64,000 bases of DNA from Stappia sp. MMSF_3263 (GTDB lineage: Bacteria > Pseudomonadota > Alphaproteobacteria > Rhizobiales > Stappiaceae), in the NCBI RefSeq assembly GCF_030733745.1, contig NZ_JASHIK010000024.1:1-64000 (forward strand), written 5' to 3'. Below are positions 1 through 8,113 of the stretch, one piece after another. The position numbers and the translations under genes are program-made. The notes beneath the pieces are model-generated. The model made no database searches. It saw only the letters and a list, made by a program, of their open reading frames with translations, and was not told where the DNA came from. Each line of letters begins with the position of its first letter. Position 1 is the stretch's first letter.

Positions 1-58
1 CCAGTGCCGCGCGCGCAATGCCGTCAGCCGGGAGCGGACGGAACCGCCCCAGGACGCC

Positions 59-976
59 TCAGCGGGCGGCGCCCTCGCGAATGAACGTGCCGTTCTGCAG
101 CTCGCTCACCGCCTGGATCAGCTCCTGCCGGGTGTTCATCACGATCGGTCCGTGCCAGGCCACGGGTTCGCGGATCGGCGCGCCGGAAATCAGCAGGAAG
201 CGCATGCCGAGCGGTCCGGCGGTCACCGTCACCTCGTCGCCGCTGCCGAACCGCACCAGCGTCCGGTCGCCGCTCTGATCGCGGATATGCACCTCCTCGC
301 CGTCGACCTCCTTCTCCAGCAGCACGCCGAAGGGCTGCGAGGCATCGCGGAACGTTCCCGATCCCTCGAAGATATAGGCAAAGGCCTTGCGATAGGTGTC
401 GACCTTGAAGCGCTTTGTGCGCCCGGCCGGCACGAAGATGTCGAGATAGCTCGGGTCGGCGGCGATGCCGTCGACGGGGCCGCGCCTGCCCCAGAACTCG
501 CCGCACACGACCCGCACATGGGTGCCGTCATCGTCGGTGATCTCCGGGATCTCGGCCGACGGCACGTCCTGGTAGCGCGGGCTGGTCATCTTCAGCGAGG
601 ACGGCAGGTTGGCCCAAAGCTGGAAGCCGTGCATGCGTCCCTTCGCATCGCCCTGCGGCATCTCCTGGTGCATGATGCCGCTGCCGGCCGTCATCCACTG
701 GATGTCGCCGGCGCCGAGCGACCCCCGGTTGCCGAGGCTGTCGCCGTGATCGACGGTACCGGCGAGCACATAGGTGATCGTCTCGATGCCGCGATGCGGG
801 TGCCAGGGAAAGCCTGCCTCGTAGTCCTCTGGCCGCTCGTTGCGGAAATCGTCGAACAGCAGGAACGGGTCGAGCGCGGTCGGGTCGCCGAACCCGAAGG
901 CGCGGTGCAGATGCACGCCGGCGCCTTCCAGCGTCGGCTTGGCGGTCTCGAGATGGGTGACGGGTCTGACGGACAT
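59..976 (-). CDS. Pirin family protein
   Basis: A 305-residue bicupin of the pirin family. The N-terminal cupin carries the usual metal ligands: His59 and His61 in HPHRGIET, then His103 and Glu105 in SGIMHQEMP. Bacterial pirins of this type are putative quercetin dioxygenases or redox-sensing proteins; the substrate here cannot be told. The frame extends upstream to 1069, but the start at 976 is preceded by an AAGGCAG-like ribosome site and begins with the typical pirin N-terminus. It is transcribed away from the L,D-transpeptidase gene, and an inverted repeat lies about 100 bases upstream. No gene is visible in bases 1-58. Confidence 0.9.
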   Translation of the reverse strand: MSVRPVTHLETAKPTLEGAGVHLHRAFGFGDPTALDPFLLFDDFRNERPEDYEAGFPWHPHRGIETITYVLAGTVDHGDSLGNRGSLGAGDIQWMTAGSGIMHQEMPQGDAKGRMHGFQLWANLPSSLKMTSPRYQDVPSAEIPEITDDDGTHVRVVCGEFWGRRGPVDGIAADPSYLDIFVPAGRTKRFKVDTYRKAFAYIFEGSGTFRDASQPFGVLLEKEVDGEEVHIRDQSGDRTLVRFGSGDEVTVTAGPLGMRFLLISGAPIREPVAWHGPIVMNTRQELIQAVSELQNGTFIREGAAR

Positions 977-1078
977 CTGTCTGCCTTTCTCTCGCGCAGG
1001 GCGCGAGCTTCCTTGAACATCCTGCTCCCAAGATAAGTGCGTTCGCGCGGCGGACCAGACACCGCGCATTGGACGCAG

Positions 1079-1098
1079 TGTTCAGTCAATGATGAACA
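1079..1098. promoter_or_regulatory. Perfect inverted repeat upstream of the pirin gene
   Basis: TGTTCA, 8 bases, TGAACA. The spacing suits a dimeric regulator, and the site lies about 105 bases upstream of the pirin start. That it is an operator is inference. Confidence 0.35.
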
Positions 1099-1135
1099 AT
1101 CGGATCGCAGGTTTCCGCCGGGCGAACAGTCTGGC

Positions 1136-1711
1136 TCAGCTGATCCGCATCGCGCTGCCCGGGCGGCAGCGGGCCAGCACGCTTTCCATGTCGCGCCGCG
1201 CCAGCGCCACACAGCCCTCCGTCGGTGTGTAGCCGGGACGCGCCAGGTGAAAGAAGATGGCGCTGCCCTTCCCCCGCACCGCTGGAAACAGGTTGCAGTC
1301 GAGCACGACGACGATGTCGTAGAGTGGATCCTCCCGCCACAGGCGCTCGTGCGAAGCGCCGAAAGGCAGCGGCACCATGCGGTTGTAGCGTGCATGGCCG
1401 GGATCGTCGCACCAGCCCGCATCCCGGGGCAATGGCGAGACAGGAAGGGCGGTGCGCGGCCTCCCGACCCGGTCGGGGCGATAGTAGACATGCAGCAGGC
1501 GAAACGTTCCCGCCGGCGTCGCGCCGTCTCCCTCGCTCTTGGCGTACGAGATTCCGCCGCGGCCCAGCGCGCACGCAAACGTGAGCGCCCCGGATCGCAG
1601 CCAGCCGGCGGTCCGGCATGCGGAAAGGGCGCCGACTTCCAGTTCCGGTGCCCTTTCGCGGCCCTGACCCGACAGAGCGGCAAGACGGGGGGCGAAAAGT
1701 TCCGCGGACAT
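1136..1711 (-). CDS. L,D-transpeptidase (YkuD fold), no obvious signal peptide
   Basis: A 191-residue protein whose C-terminal half has the YkuD signature: His155 in FFHLARPG and catalytic Cys167 in TPTEGCVAL. Such enzymes make 3-3 crosslinks in peptidoglycan or attach proteins to it. The N-terminus (MSAELFAPRLAAL) has no clear hydrophobic export segment, unusual for a periplasmic enzyme, and no better upstream start is seen. It has extra cysteines at 32, 47, 101, 139 and 182. It is probably monocistronic and divergent from the response regulator gene. Confidence 0.8.
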   Translation of the reverse strand: MSAELFAPRLAALSGQGRERAPELEVGALSACRTAGWLRSGALTFACALGRGGISYAKSEGDGATPAGTFRLLHVYYRPDRVGRPRTALPVSPLPRDAGWCDDPGHARYNRMVPLPFGASHERLWREDPLYDIVVVLDCNLFPAVRGKGSAIFFHLARPGYTPTEGCVALARRDMESVLARCRPGSAMRIS

Positions 1712-1869
1712 CTGAGACTCTCCATCACCGGCGCATCAAGTGCGCGTGAGCAGATGTGTTGTCGGATTGGCGTGAACTCGTCAATCCGTGCTCGCGCAAT
1801 CGTGTCCGCTTGCTTAAGTGAGGAAAAATAGCTTTGATTCCGAAGCAGTGTAGAGGAAAGGACCCGGCC

Positions 1870-2553
1870 ATGAGCGCACGCAAGATCCTGATCGTGGACG
1901 ATGACGACGATCTGCGGGAGGCCCTGGTGGAGCAGCTTTCGCTCTATGACGAGTTCGAGACCCAGCAGGCGGCGACCGCGGCAAGCGGCATCCAGGCGGC
2001 CGAAGGCGGACATGTCGACCTGCTTCTGATGGATGTCGGCCTGCCCGACATCGACGGGCGAGAGGCCGTCAAGCTGCTGCGCAAGAAGGGCTTCAAGGCG
2101 CCGATCATCATGCTGACCGGGCATGACACGGACAGCGACACGATCCTCGGGCTGGAGGCCGGCGCCAACGACTATGTCGCCAAGCCGTTCAAGTTCGCGG
2201 TTCTGCTGGCCCGCTTGCGCGCCCATCTGCGCAGCCACGAGCAGAGCGAGGATGCGGTCTTCACCATCGGCCGCTTCTCCTTCCGTCCGGCGCAGAAGCT
2301 GATGACCGACGACAAGGGCGGCAAGATCCGCCTGACCGAGAAGGAAACCTCGATCCTCAAGTTTCTCTACCGCGCTGGCGAGAAGCCGGTCACCCGCGAC
2401 GTGCTGCTGACCAAGGTCTGGGGCTACAATTCCGGGGTCACGACCCACACGCTCGAAACCCATATCTACCGCCTGCGGCAGAAGGTGGAGCGCGACCCGT
2501 CCAACGCCGAATTGCTGGTGACGGAGGCCGGTGGCTACAAGCTTGTCCCCTGA
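1870..2553 (+). CDS. OmpR-type response regulator without a kinase neighbour
   Basis: A 227-residue regulator with an N-terminal receiver (acidic pocket Asp10/Asp11, phospho-acceptor Asp55 in LLLMDVGLPD, Thr83, Lys105 in YVAKPF) and a C-terminal winged helix (about 128-227, ending LETHIYRLRQKV...GGYKLVP). The frame could open at a TTG at 1834, but ATG 1870 follows a GAGGAAAGGA ribosome site and gives the family N-terminus MSARKILIVDDD. No histidine kinase is adjacent. The next gene, 75 bases on, is a cyclic-nucleotide-binding protein, so the two may share a transcript. Confidence 0.9.
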   Translation: MSARKILIVDDDDDLREALVEQLSLYDEFETQQAATAASGIQAAEGGHVDLLLMDVGLPDIDGREAVKLLRKKGFKAPIIMLTGHDTDSDTILGLEAGANDYVAKPFKFAVLLARLRAHLRSHEQSEDAVFTIGRFSFRPAQKLMTDDKGGKIRLTEKETSILKFLYRAGEKPVTRDVLLTKVWGYNSGVTTHTLETHIYRLRQKVERDPSNAELLVTEAGGYKLVP

Positions 2554-2628
2554 CCAGCGCAACCGCCCGGGACCTGAGGTCGTTTCGGGACTTGTGCAAA
2601 TCGGCGGCTTCGGCGTAATGCTCAAGAC

Positions 2629-3150
2629 ATGAGTCTTGCCCGGGACATGGATCTCCTGCGACAGGTGCCGCTGCTCTCCGAATTCCCGGACGAGCAGATG
2701 CGCCTGCTCGCCTTCTCCGCGGAGAACGTCTCCTATCGCGACGGAGAGGTGCTGTTCATCTCCGGCGAACGCGCCGATGCCGGGCTGGTGATTGCCTCCG
2801 GCTCGGTCGCGCTTGAAGGCGACGGCGAGGAACGCGCGGACCTTGGCACCTATGGTCCCGGCAGCCTGATCGGCGAGACCGCGCTGCTGGTGGAGACCCG
2901 CCGGCCGGCCCGCGCGGTGGCCGTCGGCCCGACGGAAGTGATCCGCATCCGCCGGGCCCTGTTCAAGCGCATGCTTCAGGAATTCCCCGACATCGCCCGG
3001 CGCCTGTTCGAGGCACGGGCCGCGCATTTCCGGGCAACCGCCGGGGCGCTTGCCCGGGTGGGCACGGTGCTCGAGCAGATCGAGCGCGAGCACCAGGCCT
3101 TTCGCGAGGACCGCCGCCGCGCCGGCGGCATCGGCGACGAGGGCAACTAG
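2629..3150 (+). CDS. Stand-alone cyclic-nucleotide-binding domain protein
   Basis: A 173-residue Crp-like effector domain (about 10-130) with the phosphate-binding-cassette pattern in PGSLIGETALLVETRRPAR, followed by a charged helical tail. There is no DNA-binding helix-turn-helix, so it is not a Crp/Fnr regulator; it may pass a cNMP signal to a partner, perhaps the upstream response regulator (inference). Its TAG stop codon is unusual: the TA is the target duplication of the adjoining MITE-like element and the G is the element's first base. The empty site would read TAA, so the reading frame keeps its length. Confidence 0.85.
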   Translation: MSLARDMDLLRQVPLLSEFPDEQMRLLAFSAENVSYRDGEVLFISGERADAGLVIASGSVALEGDGEERADLGTYGPGSLIGETALLVETRRPARAVAVGPTEVIRIRRALFKRMLQEFPDIARRLFEARAAHFRATAGALARVGTVLEQIEREHQAFREDRRRAGGIGDEGN

Positions 3151-3412
3151 GACGTGGACTCATAATTGTGCCGGAAACGGCGTCCGGTCCGGCAATGATC
3201 CGCCAGAAAGGCCGCGATGGCCGGGGCGGGACCCCGGTCAAGCGGCCTGACGCCGCGGATCGAAGCCGGACGGGCGCCCTCCGGGTATGAGAGAACGGGC
3301 TGGCAACGGCGTCGCACCCCCTTGAAAACCGGTCGGTTTCCTGCGGGTTTGCTCCTGGTATCCAGTCCCGTTCCCTCATACCGTTTCTCGCCAGAATTAT
3401 GAGTTCACGTCC
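3150..3412. mobile_element. MITE-like element, 263 bp, imperfect terminal inverted repeats, TA target duplication
   Basis: The left end (3150-3170) and the reverse complement of the right end (3392-3412) match at 19 of 21 positions. Both begin GGACGTG and share ACTCATAATT. The element is flanked by TA (3148-3149) and TA (3413-3414), the duplication typical of Tc1/mariner-IS630 and some IS5 elements. There is no transposase, so it is either a non-autonomous element or an internally deleted insertion sequence. It sits between the convergent cyclic-nucleotide-binding and ohr genes and carries a second, internal inverted repeat. Confidence 0.75.
3284..3382. repeat. Internal inverted repeat inside the MITE-like element
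   Basis: Arms 3284-3303 and 3362-3382 both read GGTATGAG-GAACGGG-CTGG on opposite strands, with one substitution and one extra base. A transcript could fold on itself here. Confidence 0.7.
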
Positions 3413-3422
3413 TAAGCCCACC

Positions 3423-3845
3423 TCAGGCGAGGTTCAGCGTCACCGGAATATTGCCCCGCGTCGCATGCGAGTAGGGGCACACGACATGGGCCTTGTCGAC
3501 CAGGTCCCGCGCCTCGGCCTCATCCAGTCCCGGAACGGTGATGTTGAGCGTCACCGCAATTCCGAAACCCGTACCATCGTCACGCGGACCGATACCGACA
3601 TCGGCGGCGACCCGGGTGTCTTCGGACAGTTTCAGCTTCTGCTGGCCGGCGACGAACTTCATCGCGCCCAGGAAACAGGCCGAATAGCCGGCGGCGAAAA
3701 GCTGCTCGGGATTGGTGCCCTGGCCGCCGTCGCCGCCGAGCTCCTTGGGTGTCGACAGGGTCACTTCCAGGCGGCCGTCGTCGGACTTCGCCGCGCCGGT
3801 GCGTCCGCCGGTCGCCGATCCGTGTGCGGTGTAGAGAATGGGCAT
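3423..3845 (-). CDS. ohr: Organic hydroperoxide resistance protein Ohr
   Basis: A 140-residue OsmC/Ohr-fold thiol peroxidase that reduces organic hydroperoxides, using lipoylated partners in known members. The redox pair is visible as Cys57 (AAGYSACFLGAM) and Cys123 (VVCPYSHATRG), with Ohr spacing. The frame extends to 3908, but ATG 3845 follows GGAAGGA and gives the usual start MPILYTAHGSATGG. It is divergent from ohrR across an AT-rich operator region, the classic arrangement in which OhrR represses ohr until peroxide oxidises it. Confidence 0.96.
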   Translation of the reverse strand: MPILYTAHGSATGGRTGAAKSDDGRLEVTLSTPKELGGDGGQGTNPEQLFAAGYSACFLGAMKFVAGQQKLKLSEDTRVAADVGIGPRDDGTGFGIAVTLNITVPGLDEAEARDLVDKAHVVCPYSHATRGNIPVTLNLA

Positions 3846-3915
3846 TGCTGCATCCTTCCTTGATGACGGGGCCTTGAGGCCTCCGCTTCGTTGAATGTCG
3901 CGGCACATCGCCGTT

Positions 3916-3942
3916 CAATTTAAATAGTGCAAAATTAAATTG
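3916..3942. promoter_or_regulatory. Putative OhrR operator between ohr and ohrR
   Basis: CAATTTAA (3916-3923) and TTAAATTG (3935-3942) form a perfect inverted repeat with an 11-base spacer, within a strikingly AT-rich patch (3913-3958). A further overlapping GTGTGCAATT may be a second half-site. Known OhrR boxes are AT-rich palindromes in this location; binding here is inferred. Confidence 0.65.
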
Positions 3943-4034
3943 TGTGCAATTCATTTTTGAGCGATAGTTCTTGACAGATCCTACCCTGCCGGCAAAGCAG
4001 GCTGGCACCCGCGCAAGAGACGAACGGACTGCTC

Positions 4035-4523
4035 ATGGACGAGATCCTGGCCACGCACGACCGAACCGGCAAGGAAGCGGCGCAGGACCTGCTCCTGTCG
4101 AGCCAGCTCTGCTTCGCGCTGCATTCGACCACGCTGGCGCTCGGCCGCGTCTACCAGAAGGTGCTCGCCCCGCTCGGTCTCACCTACACGCAGTATCTGG
4201 TCATGCTGGTCCTTTGGGAACGCGGCCGCCTGTCGGTGAAGGAACTCGGCGAGGCGCTTGCCCTCGACAGCGGCACGCTGACCCCGCTGCTCAAGCGGCT
4301 GGAACAGGCCGGCCATGTCCGCCGCGCGCGCGATCGGCGCGACGAGCGGCGGGTACTGGTGGAACCGACACCTTCAGGCCTTGCCTTGCGCGAGGAGGCG
4401 GCCGGCATTCCAGCGCGCATTTTCGCCGCCTGCAACGGGTCGGGCGTTGCCCTCGACCGGTTCAAGGCGGATCTGGAAGCCCTCAGGTCCGCGCTGACGA
4501 CGAGCGGGGAAGAGCCCGCCTGA
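4035..4523 (+). CDS. ohrR: MarR-family peroxide sensor OhrR, 2-Cys type
   Basis: A 162-residue winged-helix repressor. The sensing cysteine is Cys26 in SSQLCFALHS, matching the conserved N-terminal OhrR cysteine. A second cysteine, Cys133, lies 107 residues later, close to the 105-residue spacing of the Xanthomonas 2-Cys OhrR, so an intersubunit disulfide mechanism is likely. The winged helix spans about 50-115 (LDSGTLTPLLKRLE recognition region). It is divergent from ohr. Its last 41 bases overlap the 3' end of the convergent msrQ gene. Confidence 0.95.
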   Translation: MDEILATHDRTGKEAAQDLLLSSQLCFALHSTTLALGRVYQKVLAPLGLTYTQYLVMLVLWERGRLSVKELGEALALDSGTLTPLLKRLEQAGHVRRARDRRDERRVLVEPTPSGLALREEAAGIPARIFAACNGSGVALDRFKADLEALRSALTTSGEEPA

Positions 4524-5391
4524 TCCGCTCCGGCAACCGCTGCACAAGCGGCACCAGCGCAAGCGCGAGCCCGCAGCCGAATACCCACCAGGCCGGCCGC
4601 ACGGAAAAGCGGAAGTCGAGATTGGCGGCCAGCACCCGCTCCGCCGGGATCCCCGTTGCCAGCGCATACCAGAGATACTCGATCCCCGCCGTGGCAAGGC
4701 CCGCCAGAACCGCGATCGCCGCGACAACAAGCGGCGAGGCAAGCGCCAGACCCCGCTTCTGCGCGACCCGGTACGCCATCAGCGCCACGTAGAACCCCGC
4801 CATCAGCGTTGCCTCGGTGACATCCGCCTTCGATTGCAGGAAGAAATGCACCGTGGCGAGAAGCGCCAGGCCATAAGTGATCCCGTGCAGCCGATGCCAG
4901 TTCCGCCCCATGGCGCGGATGGCCCCGTCGGTCGAGGTGAGGCCGAGGGCGACAAGCCCCAGGAGCGCCACGAAGCCGATGGTCAGGTAGACGCGCAGCA
5001 CGATCTCGAGTGCCACTTTGGCAAGGTCGAACGCCTGGTCGGCCGCATAGAACCCGAGATGCAGCAAGGCATAGGCGAGCGCCGCGAGGCCGAGCATCCG
5101 GCGGATGCCGATCAGGCGGTTCCAGCCCGCGACCCGGCGCAGCGGCGTCACCAGCAGCGACAGAAAGAGAAAACGGATCGCCCAGGTGCCGCTCTCGTGC
5201 AGCAGCACCGTCACGGGCTTCGCCCCAAGCGTATCGAGAAGAAACCCGCCGCCCAGCCAGAAACCGGGCGCCATGACGGCAACGAAGACCGCCAGCCCGA
5301 GCGGCGAGAAGCGGCCGTTGCGTTCCCGCCAGGGGATATGGGCCTTGTATTGTCTCGCCTGGAATCCGGATGCCTGCATCTGCCTGTCCAT
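4483..5391 (-). CDS. msrQ: Heme-binding membrane subunit MsrQ of the periplasmic methionine sulfoxide reductase
   Basis: A 302-residue inner-membrane protein with about six to seven hydrophobic helices and the ferric-reductase-like layout of MsrQ. Conserved histidines appear in LLHESGTW, ALLHLGFY, NWHRLHGITYGL and TVHFFLQSK. MsrQ passes electrons from the quinone pool or Fre to the molybdenum enzyme MsrP. MsrP is normally next door but is absent from this window. The C-terminus overlaps ohrR by 41 bases on the other strand. The start could be 5391 or, with a similar ribosome site, 5379. Confidence 0.88.
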   Translation of the reverse strand: MDRQMQASGFQARQYKAHIPWRERNGRFSPLGLAVFVAVMAPGFWLGGGFLLDTLGAKPVTVLLHESGTWAIRFLFLSLLVTPLRRVAGWNRLIGIRRMLGLAALAYALLHLGFYAADQAFDLAKVALEIVLRVYLTIGFVALLGLVALGLTSTDGAIRAMGRNWHRLHGITYGLALLATVHFFLQSKADVTEATLMAGFYVALMAYRVAQKRGLALASPLVVAAIAVLAGLATAGIEYLWYALATGIPAERVLAANLDFRFSVRPAWWVFGCGLALALVPLVQRLPERIRRALPRSSSART

Positions 5392-5558
5392 TCGCTTCTC
5401 GTCCGCGCATGTGGCGGGCGCCTGTCACCGGACAGATAGTCTTTCGCGAGCTGCAGGTCGCAGCACACCTGTTCAAGCCTTGGTGAGGCGAACGTGCGCG
5501 TGGCCGGCTGCCCTTCCGCTTCTCGCCCCGCACAGGCGGGCAAACGGCGCGGCCCAAA

Positions 5559-5589
5559 GAAAAAGCCGGCGAAACCGCCGGCCTTTTTG
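5559..5589. terminator. Bidirectional intrinsic terminator downstream of leuD
   Basis: The stem GCCGGCG/CGCCGGC (5565-5571 and 5576-5582) has loop AAAC. It is preceded by AAAGAAAAA and followed by TTTTTG, so it can serve either strand; it most plausibly ends leuD. Confidence 0.85.
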
Positions 5590-5604
5590 TCTCGCTCCAG
5601 GGTG

Positions 5605-6210
5605 TTACGCCCAGGGACGGCTTTCCGCCGTGACTTTCTCGAAACGGTCGATCGACGGGGCCTTTTCCATGGTCAGGCCGATATCGTCGAGGCCGTTCAG
5701 CAGGCAGTGCTTGCGGAACGGATCGATGTCGAAGGTGATCGTGCCGCCATCGGGTCCGCGGATTTCCTGGGCCTCGAGATCGACCGTCAGCGTCGCGTTG
5801 GCGCCACGCCGCGCGTCGTCCATCAGCTTCTCCAGGTTGTCCTCGGAAACGACGATCGGCAGGATGCCGTTCTTGAAGCAGTTATTGTAGAAAATGTCGG
5901 CGAAGCTCGTCGAGATGACACAGCGGACGCCGAAGTCGAGCAAGGCCCAGGGCGCATGCTCGCGGCTCGAGCCGCAGCCGAAATTGTCGCCGGCCACGAG
6001 AATGCTGGCACCCTTGTAGGCCGGCTGGTTGAGCACGAAATCCGGGTTCTCCGACCCGTCGTCATTGGTGCGCATCTCGTGGAAAAGGGCCGAGCCGAGG
6101 CCCGTGCGCTTGATCGTCTTCAGGAACTGCTTGGGGATGATCATGTCCGTGTCGATATTGATGATCGGCAGCGGTGCGGCGACACCCGTCAGCTTGTCGA
6201 ATTTTTCCAT
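5605..6210 (-). CDS. leuD: 3-isopropylmalate dehydratase small subunit
   Basis: A 201-residue LeuD, which with LeuC isomerises 2- to 3-isopropylmalate in leucine synthesis. Visible signatures are the N-terminal [14 protein letters not shown] and the swivel-domain core [17 protein letters not shown]. Length is normal. It follows argC by 33 bases on the same strand, so the two may be co-transcribed. leuC lies about 28 kb away on the other strand, and leuB is not seen. Confidence 0.97.
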   Translation of the reverse strand: MEKFDKLTGVAAPLPIINIDTDMIIPKQFLKTIKRTGLGSALFHEMRTNDDGSENPDFVLNQPAYKGASILVAGDNFGCGSSREHAPWALLDFGVRCVISTSFADIFYNNCFKNGILPIVVSEDNLEKLMDDARRGANATLTVDLEAQEIRGPDGGTITFDIDPFRKHCLLNGLDDIGLTMEKAPSIDRFEKVTAESRPWA

Positions 6211-6243
6211 GGTCTCTTCGGTCTCCTGCGAAAACGGGCGCGA

Positions 6244-7194
6244 TCAGGCGGCGAGGCTGGTGGCAGCGTCGACGCCGATCATCAGGTTGAGATTCTGCAC
6301 GGCGGCGCCGGACGCGCCCTTGCCGAGATTGTCGTAGACGGCCATCAGCACCACCTGGGCGCGCGCGTCGCTGCCGAAGACATGCAGGCGCATGTGATTG
6401 CTGCCGTTGAAGGTCTCCGGGTCGAGATCCGGCGCCTTGTCGGCGCCCGACAGCGGCGCCACGTCGACGAAGGAGCCCGAAAGCGAGCGGAAGTGCTCGT
6501 CGAGGACCGCATGGATCTCGGCGCTGGCGGGAACCCGGGCGAGCCCCTCGAGCCGGAGCGGCACCGCCGTCACCATGCCTTGCGCGAAATTGCCCACCGC
6601 CGGCACGAAAATCGGCGTCGAGGCAAGCCCCGCATAGCGGGTCATCTCCGGCAGGTGCTTGTGGTTGAGCGTGAGCGCATAAGGCAGGAAGGGCGGCTTC
6701 TGCGCGCCGGCCGCCTCATAGGTCTCGATCATCTGCCGGCCGCCGCCGGAATAGCCGGAAATGGCGTTTACCGTCACCGAATAGTCCGCCGGCAGCAGGC
6801 CGGCATCGATCAGCGGACGCAAAACCGCGATCACCCCTTGCGGATAGCAGCCGGGATTGGCGACGCGTTTCGAGGCGGCGATCGCCGCGCCCTGCGCGGC
6901 CGTCATCTCGGCAAAGCCGTAGTCCCAGCCCTCGGCGACGCGATGCGCGGTGGAGGCGTCGATCACCCGTGTCGTGCCGTTCTCGATCAGCGCCACGCTC
7001 TCGCGCGCCGCATCGTCCGGCAGGCACAGGATCGCGACGTCGGCGCTGTTGAGCAGCTCGGCGCGCGCGCCAAGGTCCTTGCGCCGCTCGGGCGCGATCG
7101 ACAGGAGTTCGATGTCGCGACGACGGGCGAGGCGCTCGCGGATCTGCAGACCCGTCGTGCCGGCTTCGCCGTCGATGAACACTTTCGCGACCAT
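6244..7194 (-). CDS. argC: N-acetyl-gamma-glutamyl-phosphate reductase, short type
   Basis: A 316-residue NADP-dependent reductase of arginine synthesis. It shows the N-terminal nucleotide motif [14 protein letters not shown] and the catalytic cysteine in ANPGCYPQG. The length and GEAGTTG motif indicate the shorter (type 2) ArgC class. A ribosome site is not strong, but the start gives the full Rossmann fold. leuD follows 33 bases downstream. Confidence 0.95.
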   Translation of the reverse strand: MVAKVFIDGEAGTTGLQIRERLARRRDIELLSIAPERRKDLGARAELLNSADVAILCLPDDAARESVALIENGTTRVIDASTAHRVAEGWDYGFAEMTAAQGAAIAASKRVANPGCYPQGVIAVLRPLIDAGLLPADYSVTVNAISGYSGGGRQMIETYEAAGAQKPPFLPYALTLNHKHLPEMTRYAGLASTPIFVPAVGNFAQGMVTAVPLRLEGLARVPASAEIHAVLDEHFRSLSGSFVDVAPLSGADKAPDLDPETFNGSNHMRLHVFGSDARAQVVLMAVYDNLGKGASGAAVQNLNLMIGVDAATSLAA

Positions 7195-7304
7195 GGCTCC
7201 AACTCCAGATAGGATGACGGCCGGGGAAATCCCCCGGCAAGGGGGGCTTTCTACACCACGTCAGGCCCTCTTGTCATGCCCCTCGGGAGGGCGGCGCGGG
7301 CCGC

Positions 7305-7877
7305 TCAGCGCGCCATCGCGTGATATTCGGGATTGGGGCGCATGTCGGTCGCCGCCGCCACCCGGTTCGACATGTTGAAGAAGGCCGCGACCGAGGCAAT
7401 GTCCCAGATGTCGCGATCCGTGAACCCGGCATCGCGCAGTCCCTGCCGGTCGGCCTCGACGATCTCCTGCGGTGCCTCCGTCAGCTTGACGGAAAAGTCG
7501 AGCATCGCCCGGTGGCGGTCCGACAGGTCGGCGACGCGGTAGTTCATCACCATCAGCTCGCCGAGCTCGGGATCGCCGGAAATCTGGCGCACGGCCGCGC
7601 CATGGGCGGTCAGGCAGTAATAGCAGCGGTTCACCGCCGACACCGCCACCGCGATCATCTCGCGCTCCAGCTTGGAAAGCCCGCTGTCGGCCAGCATCAG
7701 GTCGTTGTACATCTGCGTGAAGGCGGACAGCTTCGCCTCGTTGAAGGCATAGGCGGACAGCACGTTCGGCACCATGCCGAGCTTTTCCCGACACTTGTCG
7801 AAATAGGCGAGCGTGGCATCGCCAAGCGGCGTCTCGTCCGCGATGTCGAGCGCAATCGGCCGTTTCGTATCGCTCAT
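7305..7877 (-). CDS. Peroxidase-related protein, carboxymuconolactone decarboxylase/AhpD-like
   Basis: A 190-residue AhpD-fold protein with the redox motif Cys85-x-x-Cys88...His92 (RCYYCLTAHG). Members act as alkylhydroperoxidases or thiol redox proteins; the physiological partner is unknown. The frame extends upstream to 7991, but ATG 7877 has a ribosome site (GGGAGGA) and gives the family start. It is 110 bases upstream of argC on the same strand and divergent from the glutamate dehydrogenase gene across 236 bases. Confidence 0.88.
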   Translation of the reverse strand: MSDTKRPIALDIADETPLGDATLAYFDKCREKLGMVPNVLSAYAFNEAKLSAFTQMYNDLMLADSGLSKLEREMIAVAVSAVNRCYYCLTAHGAAVRQISGDPELGELMVMNYRVADLSDRHRAMLDFSVKLTEAPQEIVEADRQGLRDAGFTDRDIWDIASVAAFFNMSNRVAAATDMRPNPEYHAMAR

Positions 7878-8113
7878 GTCATGCTCCTCCCTTAAGGGTT
7901 GCCGGCGCGCATCACTCCCGCACGGACCAACCCGAATACCGTGTATCCCGCCTCGGAAATGATTCCATCCCGTGCCATCTCGCTCTAGCATGCCGTGTTA
8001 CCGGCGGCGACCGCGAGACGGTTCGCGGGAAAAAAGCGCGGCGAAGACAACGGAACCGGGCGGATGCGCTTGAGAACGATCGCGTATCGACAGACCCGGA
8101 TGATGGGGGACAA

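Noticed and set aside
2963-3421. A minus-strand frame through the MITE-like element
   Set aside because: It runs antisense into the cyclic-nucleotide-binding gene, has no transposase motif and no ribosome site.
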